Shown in pieces: positions 58,145-64,000 of a stretch of DNA of 64,000 nt. The first letter of the stretch is position 1. Every line of letters starts with the position of its first letter. Source of the stretch: Microstegium vimineum (taxonomy: Eukaryota; Streptophyta; Magnoliopsida; Poales; Poaceae); assembly GCA_022036555.1 (NCBI GenBank), contig CM039127.1, positions 52,898,122-52,962,121 on the forward strand, written 5' to 3'. The position numbers were made by a program, and so were the translations under genes. Below the pieces are notes generated by a model. It searched no databases. It was given only the letters and a program-made list of their open reading frames with translations, and had not been told where the DNA came from.

Positions 58145-58563
58145 CTTGGCGGCTCCAGAGAATACATCCCCCAGTTTAGGAAGTTTGGCGTCACCGGTGA
58201 GAATGGTTCCAGCTACGCCTGCAACAACAAGCAACATTATTAATTGAACACGGTTACATACTACTACTTGCCGGTAATTAACTATGATTTTTTGCTATAA
58301 ATTAAGCAGCAGGCACGCGCTATAGATTGGGTCTAGTTAGCTAGGTCATGAGACACCACATCGATCTGTTAATTAGTTGTTGTTGTTGTCACCATAGATC
58401 GATCGAGTGCTTCAAATTAACTCAATTCGATCTAGCACGCACAATCTCAACACCGTCGTACCGCCGCGACGACGCGAAATTAAAAGACGGGGGGAAGGGA
58501 GCGGTAAGAGGCAGTGATCGACGAACCGGAGCCGAGGACGATGAAGACATTGCCGAACACCAT
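58145..58563 (-). CDS. 5' part of a gene cut by the gap, possibly DUF1664-like
   Basis: Two minus-strand exons, 58563-58527 and 58218-58145, join in phase 1 to give 37 codons: MVFGNVFIVLGSGVAGTILT, then GDAKLPKLGDVFSGAAK. A GT donor follows at 58144-58143, and the gap begins six bases beyond that. The hydrophobic Gly-rich N-terminus followed by a short polar segment is like the membrane anchor of plant DUF1664 coiled-coil proteins; this is a guess from pattern, not a firm match. Both splice sites are good (CCG-GTTCGT donor, TTGCAG acceptor). The remaining exons are not visible between the gap and 56239. Confidence 0.5.
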
Positions 58564-59140
58564 GCTGCTGGCGCTGGGTGGGAACGGAACGCGAACCGCC
58601 GCGACTACGGCGAACCAACGATCTGCTTACCACAGCGGCGGCGGCGATCTATTTCTTTATGGATCAATGTTCGGCGACGCCGACTGTTCAAATTGCCTCT
58701 ATCAAATCAAATCGAACTAACTATAATTAATTGTCTATCTCAATGTAATTGGATTTATTAGTTGTACTAGTATTTTTAGTGGGAAATAGTACTAGTTACA
58801 ACTTGTTAATAAATCTCCCAGCCCAGCCCAGCCCACTGCCCAGTCCATTAATAAGTTCTGTTGGGCTGGATGATTTTACTATTTTTTAAAAAGTTTTATC
58901 TTACCTTTTTTTTTGCATTTTGAAAGATACCTGCAAAAAAGATGTTGTATTTCCGTCTACGTTTGTGCTGCATGCATAAGGCATGGAAGATGGTACTATA
59001 CATAGGATGGTATTACCAAATGTATATTAGCAATTAACCCCTCTCACCATATCCATTGGATTTAGATCCAGCGAACCACGTGCGAGTTTCCATAGTTTCC
59101 ACGAAAACCTGATTTCCATAGCATACGTTCCCAAAAAAAA

Positions 59141-59160
59141 AAGGACTTTACAAGAGTGGA

Positions 59161-59230
<70 letters not shown>

Positions 59231-59249
59231 CCACCCTTATAAAGTCCTT
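59141..59249. mobile_element. Palindromic TIR element with (AT)n core
   Basis: The left AAGGACTTTACAAGAGTGGA and right (inverted) AAGGACTTTATAAGGGTGGA ends flank about 30 AT units. The whole unit can fold into one hairpin. The AT core may have expanded in a small MITE. Confidence 0.75.
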
Positions 59250-59401
59250 ATTTTTTTATTAACATTAAAAATAATGGATCGACATTTGTTGATAACCTTA
59301 CATTATTATAGCATCATTAATTAGTTATAGTTGGGTAGACGTCTAGACTCTAGAGACGACGATGTATCGACTCTGGCTCTAACTTAAGAAACGTCATTTA
59401 G

Positions 59402-59925
59402 AGCAAGTATAATAATTGATTTATAGCTAAGTAAATATTGATGTGTAAAAAAAAAGAGAGAGAAGAGCTTGGCTCTCACATAGAAAGTACAATAATTGAT
59501 TTATAGCCAAACAAATGTTAATATGGAGGAAAGAGAAGAGGTGATAGAGGAGAGCTTAGCTCCCATACAGACACTAAGCTGGACACGAAAGCATAGGTAA
59601 TAGTGGCCTAATGTTGTGAGGAGGAATAGGAAAGAGAAATATTTTAGAGCCAAATAAGAGACAACTTATTGTATAACTTGACTCTAATAACTTGATTTAT
59701 AGCCAAACACTTGACTCTATTATTGAACTTGTTCTTATGCAAGCACCAAGTTAGACACGAAAGCCTAGATAATAATGAAGCCAAATAGTAAATGTTATGA
59801 GAAGGAATAGGAAAAAAAATTAGAGCTAAATAAAAGATAACTTATTGTATAACTTGACTCTAATAAATTGACTTATAGCCAAATATTTGACTCTACTATT
59901 GATCTTTCTCTTAGCTAAATCCATC
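59402..59925. repeat. MITE with internal duplication
   Basis: The left end GAGCAAGTATAATAATTGA is echoed inverted at TTCAATAATAG-type sequence near 59715-59735. A segment of about 180 bp (TTGTATAACTTGACTCTAATAA, GGACACGAAAGC versus TAGACACGAAAGC) is repeated at about 59570-59735 and 59745-59910. Confidence 0.65.
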
Positions 59926-61259
59926 CAGGCTGCTGTTGCTGAGAGCCTGCATGGTGACAGGGACGGTAACATGCATTGGGCCAGCTAGGACGGGCTTGGC
60001 TGGGCCGTTGGTTTCCTTCCTTCCCTTTCTTTCTTGGGAGAATTAGAAATCAGGCCTTAAAAACAAAACGAATCAGGACTATTTTGTTTTGAATTTGGGA
60101 ATCTGACTTCAAAACAAAAATTTCTTAAGAATCTGACCTTCAGTTTGGAGGCCTAACGGTGTTAACTTTGAGGGTACCGATACAAAAAAAATAAAAAAAC
60201 AAAGTTTGACTTATTTATTGTATATTTAGAGTATATATATATAACGAAATATTACTTTATATCTAGCTGTAGAATAACTTATTTTGTAGCCGGACCTAAA
60301 CTAACCGCATGCACGAACGTACCCACGCTCTGGTGTAGCTTGCCTCCACGAGGAAAGCATTAATCATCCATTTAATTACGTCGCTGAAATTAATTACTTG
60401 ACAACATACTGGTCGATTAGTGTTATGGCATGTACAATGCTGTCTCTATGATGATGTCTCAACAAATACAAACAGCTAAATAGAGAGCTCGTACAATGAT
60501 GTGTCTATTTAGCTGTCTTTTAATTCTTTAATGTCTTTATGTAACCAGGATCAAGTGTAAATATGATTTATGTGTACCATTATGTTGTTCGTTAGTAAAA
60601 AAATCAAACATGAAAAAAGTGATCATGGTTAGAATATTTTTTTGAAACCATAAATATAAATGATATAGTAACATATTTATATATAATAGACAATTTAATA
60701 GGCAATTTGTAGCATGATTTATCTATTTAGACGTCTAAAAACTTTTTAATGTTTACATATAACTATTATCAATCATGAAAATAAAGTTTGAGAGATTCTA
60801 TTAGAGTATTTAGTGAACTTGATAAATTTTTTTTATCAAATACAAACAAGAGTATTTATTTTTATGTAAGAGTCCACAAGCATTTTTATTTGATGACGAT
60901 GTGATTAATGGAATTGCAGTAGCTTATCTAGTCGGAACACCGGTAACTAACCATAGGCCATAGCGTGTGCACACTGGATCTGTACAACAAGAAACGAGCG
61001 ATGATATCATGTTGGAGCACGAGCCAGACGACGGCAACGTTCTCTTTCTTTCTTTCTTCATTTAATTTGCATCGGTTAGTGCGTGCAGACGGCAGTAAAA
61101 CAGGCGTTGTACGTGCCCTTATCCATCGATCCGGGTACGTAGATGCTAGCGGTGGAGACACGCGCCAGCGGAGTGCGCAGCCGCCGCAGACCCGCCGCGG
61201 ACTACAAATTTTTTGTTCTAGTTTTCCCAAAGAGTAGGCCTACAGATTCTTTTTAACTA

Positions 61260-61519
61260 CTCCCTCCATTCCAAATTACAAATCATTCTAAAAATTTTAG
61301 AGAGTCAAAGCATCTCAAATTTGATCAAGAATTATAGACAAAACTATAAAGATTTATAACATCAAATAGATATACTATAAAAATATAATTAATAAAGAAT
61401 CTAATAATACTTATTTGACATCATAAATATTATTATATTGTTATATAAATTTGATCAAACTTGAGAAACTTTAACTCTCCAAGATTATTGGAATGACTTA
61501 CAATTTAGGATGGAGGGAA
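61260..61519. mobile_element. Stowaway-type MITE, nested in MULE
   Basis: It begins CTCCCTCCATTCCAAATTAC after TA (61258-61259) and ends AATTTAGGATGGAGGGA before ATA. The inverted ends pair over about 25 bp. The family core is TAATAATACTTATTTGACATC. Confidence 0.85.
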
Positions 61520-62024
61520 TATATGATAACGAACCAAATAGTACTATATCTGATTAGAAGCATTATTGTCGATATGTTTGAAATTATTGTTGACAAGATA
61601 TGTCTGAAATGATCAAATTAAAATGATATTTATAGTTTAGATAATTAAGTACTATTGTTGACAAGTATCTCATCACAAGGAACCTGGTATAGAAAGAAAA
61701 AAAATAGACAAATATACGCATCGTTGGAGCCCTGAAAACAAAATTACAACCACAAAAGAAGCCGGCTAGAAAGAAAACAAAAACGGCTAGAAAAAAATAC
61801 AACCAGAAACAAAAAAACATGATGTACACACGTAGGTGTTAGTGTGCAACAGGCACGAAAGAAAAAAAAACTGCCACAAAAAATTGGCCAGAAACAAAAA
61901 GAAAACCAGCCAAAAGAAACGTCCAGAAAAAAAAAATCACCAGCCGGAAGAAAGGGCGACTGAGCGCGCGTGGTCTGCTGTGAGAATAGATTCGGTACTG
62001 AATAACTATTCAATACCCAGAGTA

Positions 62025-62464
62025 TAATGATGGTAACGGGTCGGGTTTGGATTGGGTGGAGTCTCTGTGCACCTAAAACCGAAACCTGAAACCCGAAACC
62101 AAAGCCGAAATCGATTCGGGTGTAAATTCATCACCAAAATCAAATCCGCGGATATCTGAAACCCACAGATATATATACACATTTCACATATATAAACAAG
62201 AGACAACGAATAATATATATTTTCATCAGTTAACTTTGAATAAATTTAATAATCTAAGTAAACAAATTATTATTAGCATATTATAAAAATATAAATTTTA
62301 ATTTCAAATGATTTATTTCGGATATCCATTGGATATCCACAGGTGAAAAACCAAACCCGAAACCGAAACCGAAAATCGTGGACGAAAAACTACCACCAAA
62401 ACCAAAACCGCTGGACCCGAAACCCGTGGATATCCGAACCAAAACCGACCCGTTGCCATCCTTA
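62025..62464. mobile_element. hAT-type MITE, 440 bp, 8-bp TSD
   Basis: The ends are TAATGATGGTAACGGGTCGG and (inverted) TAAGGATGGCAACGGGTCGG, 18 of 20 identical. The exact 8-bp duplication CCAGAGTA lies at 62017-62024 and 62465-62472. Its subterminal regions are rich in CCGAAACC words. It is nested inside the MULE. Confidence 0.9.
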
Positions 62465-62682
62465 CCAGAGTACCAATTAGTGTAAATATATAATAAATAA
62501 GTTAAACTCTTTTTTTTTGTATCAGGGTAAAATGGTCATCGTACCTCTAAAGTTAACACCGTAAGCCTTCAAACTAATAGAAGGTCTAATTCCTAAAGAC
62601 TTTTTTTTTGTTTAGGACTAGATTCCTAAATTCAAAACAAAAAAGACCTGATTTTTAAATAGTTTTGTTTTCGAGGCCTGAA

Positions 62683-62860
62683 GGGCGGCCCTGGTGCAAG
62701 CGGTAGAGCTTTACCGCCTGTGACCAAGAGGTCCAGGGTTCGAGCCCCAGCCATGTGCGGGAAAGGCTGCGGGCTATTTCCCTTCCTCAGACCCCGCAGT
62801 GCCCCCCAGACCCCGCAGTGCGGAAGCCTACGGCACTGAGTACACCCTTTTTTTTTTTTT
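62683..62860 (+). mobile_element. Au-type SINE, 178 bp, 16-bp TSD
   Basis: The tRNA-like head has a pol III A box (GGTGCAAGCGGTAGAGC, 62693-62709) and B box (GGTTCGAGCCC). The body has the CAGACCCCGCAGTG words, and it ends in a T run, as Au SINEs of grasses do. A 16-bp duplication (GTTTTCGAGGCCTGAA, 62667-62682; GTTTTCAAGGCCTGAA, 62861-62876) differs at one base. A near-duplicate CCAGACCCCGCAGTGC segment occurs inside (62788-62822). It inserted within the MULE's right TIR. Confidence 0.92.
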
Positions 62861-63167
62861 GTTTTCAAGGCCTGAATCCTAATTCTCTCTTCTTTCTTCC
62901 ATTCTTTCCTCCCGTTCACCAGGCTAACAAAAAGAGAGAAAAAGGACGTGGCAGATGTTGTTCAGCAGCGCGCTCTTCCCGCCAAAACACCTCCGACTCG
63001 GCGTCAGTTTTGTTGAGGAGCTGAGAGAATCCCAAGAGCAACAGGCAACAGCTGTCCTCCACTTTCCTTCCTTCCTTTTTGCGTCCACTGTCCAGGAATT
63101 CTGCGTGCACGCAGGAGCCCCATCAGCTTATAAACACAGCTCAACTGCTCAATGGCATACTACTCAG

Positions 63168-63295
63168 GTCCGGTTTGGTAGGGCTTACAGCCTTCTCTTC
63201 TCTCACACAGCCGGTGGTAGCAAAGAGAGAAGCAGTGGTTGACAGTGAATGCGTTAGAAAAGCTGAAACTACTAGAAGTCCTACCAAACACAAAT
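63168..63295. mobile_element. Small TIR MITE
   Basis: CCGGTTTGGTAGGGCTTACAG at the left matches (inverted) TTTGTGTTTGGTAGGACTTC at the right. It resembles the Tourist-like elements of the window. Boundaries are approximate. Confidence 0.55.
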
Positions 63296-63780
63296 TACAA
63301 AACATTTAAAAAATATTAGAGAGTCAGAATGGTTTAAGTTTGATTAAAATTATAACAAAAATTATAAAGTTATGGTACCAAATATGTATACTATAAAAAT
63401 ATAATTAATGAAAAAACTAATGATACATACTTAATTGACATTATAAATGTTACTCCTTTTGTCTTTAAAAGAATAAATTCTTAAAATCTGTGCCAGTTAT
63501 TTTTTTTAACTTTGACTAACTTTTTAGAGGAATATAACAATGTCTATGACTTAAAATGAGTACCATGTGAAAATATGTTCTATAATAAATCTAATAATAC
63601 TATTTTGATATCATAAATATTAATGTTTTTTTCCTAGAAATTGGGTCAAAGTTCAAAAAAATTAATTTAGGACAATTTTAAAAATCTATTCTTTTAGAAA
63701 TAGAGTGAGTATTATATTATATAAGTTTGATCAAACTCGAGATAATTTGACTTTTTAACATTCTTGAAATGACTTAGAAT
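63287..63780. mobile_element. Stowaway MITE interrupted by a second MITE
   Basis: The outer element (63287-63450 and 63712-63780) is colinear with the 61260 MITE. At its TA (63451-63452) sits an inner element 63453-63709, which begins CTCCTTTTGTCTTTAAAAG and ends CTTTTAGAAATAGAGTGAG, followed by TA (63710-63711). Confidence 0.75.
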
Positions 63781-64000
63781 ATACATCGCAACCCGTTCAT
63801 CTACTCAATAGGCACGCTAAACCCATATCATCATCATAGACTTACATTAAGTTTCTAGTTGCCGTCCATATAATTATTTATATCCTTATATTCCCACATA
63901 TAACCTTATTTTTGGATTAGTAACCCATCCTAAATTACAAGATATGTCAAAAATCTTAGTGTCTCAAAATTTAATCAAACTTATATGATAATATAATAAT

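Larger units (their letters stand above)
58564..60035. other. Intergenic, MITE-rich
   Basis: No gene seen. It contains AGCCC repeats (about 58820-58838), a palindromic AT-cored element (59141-59249) and a duplicated MITE block (59402-59925). Confidence 0.6.
60036..62889. mobile_element. MULE (Mutator-like), 2854 bp, 9-bp TSD
   Basis: The 9-bp target duplication TTCTTTCTT is at 60027-60035 and 62890-62898. The terminal inverted repeats are about 190-210 bp: left begins GGGAGAATTAGAAATCAGGC, and the right (inverted) begins GAGAGAATTAGGATTCAGGC and continues with TTGTTTTGAATTT, GTTAAC and TTATTTATT words in matching order down to about 62480. Long TIRs and a 9-bp duplication are the Mutator signature. 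No transposase is present, so it is non-autonomous. It carries three younger insertions: 61260-61519, 62025-62464 and 62683-62860. The pyrimidine-rich duplication is low complexity but exact. Confidence 0.85.
62899..64000. other. Intergenic window end, MITE cluster
   Basis: No gene seen. A small element with TIR words GGTTTGGTAGG / CCTACCAAAC lies at about 63168-63295. A Stowaway is interrupted by another Stowaway (63287-63780). At 63918-64000 another copy of the same family runs in reverse orientation off the window end (CCCATCCTAAATTACAAG). Confidence 0.55.

Noticed and set aside
62690..62760. Possible tRNA gene
   Set aside because: A and B boxes are present, but the sequence continues as an Au SINE with T-run and target duplication; no complete cloverleaf was seen.

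Overview
This is nuclear DNA from a grass, most likely an Andropogoneae species (sorghum, sugarcane, Miscanthus or Coix type). The evidence is a complete beta-kafirin/15-kDa beta-zein-type seed storage gene with endosperm promoter motifs, short plant-type introns, dense Stowaway and Tourist MITEs, an Au-type SINE and several solo LTRs. I cannot fix the species from sequence alone. One run of 100 N (58038-58137) is an assembly gap.

Layout. 1-4311 is intergenic with small repeats. 4312-8070 is an unrecognised five-exon gene (188 aa, +) with a solo LTR in intron 2. 10567-11689 is a two-exon NEN-type DEDDh exonuclease (+). 12923-14662 is a conserved-looking unknown gene (-). 17608-21186 is an ORTHRUS/VIM-type E3 ligase pseudogene (+). 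22183-27080 is a twelve-exon Mei2-like RNA-binding protein (-) that appears to lack RRM1. 28700-43700 is a block of mobile DNA: Stowaway copies, a minus-strand Helitron, a decayed hAT transposon of 4.6 kb, and a Helitron relic that holds a long hairpin and a solo LTR. Genes resume with VPS60/CHMP5 (44149-46384, +), a CYP20-2-type chloroplast cyclophilin (48097-50515, +), the beta-kafirin gene (52530-53135, +), a DUF3339 membrane microprotein (56026-56238, +) and the start of a possible DUF1664-like gene cut by the gap (-). 60036-62889 is a MULE that carries a Stowaway MITE, a hAT MITE and an Au SINE. The window ends in nested MITEs.

The genes do not form a pathway; this is a normal euchromatic gene island. 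Exon joins were made by reading splice signals and frame by eye. For six genes (the unknown 188-aa gene, the exonuclease, the unknown 198-aa gene, Mei2-like, VPS60 and cyclophilin) the joined exons sum to a whole number of codons ending at a stop. Target-site duplications were read directly for most large elements. The strongest unusual points are the three independent lesions in the VIM gene, the missing RRM1 in the Mei2-like gene, the multiply broken hAT transposase, the 81-bp-arm hairpin and the nested MULE. I found no clearly new biological system.
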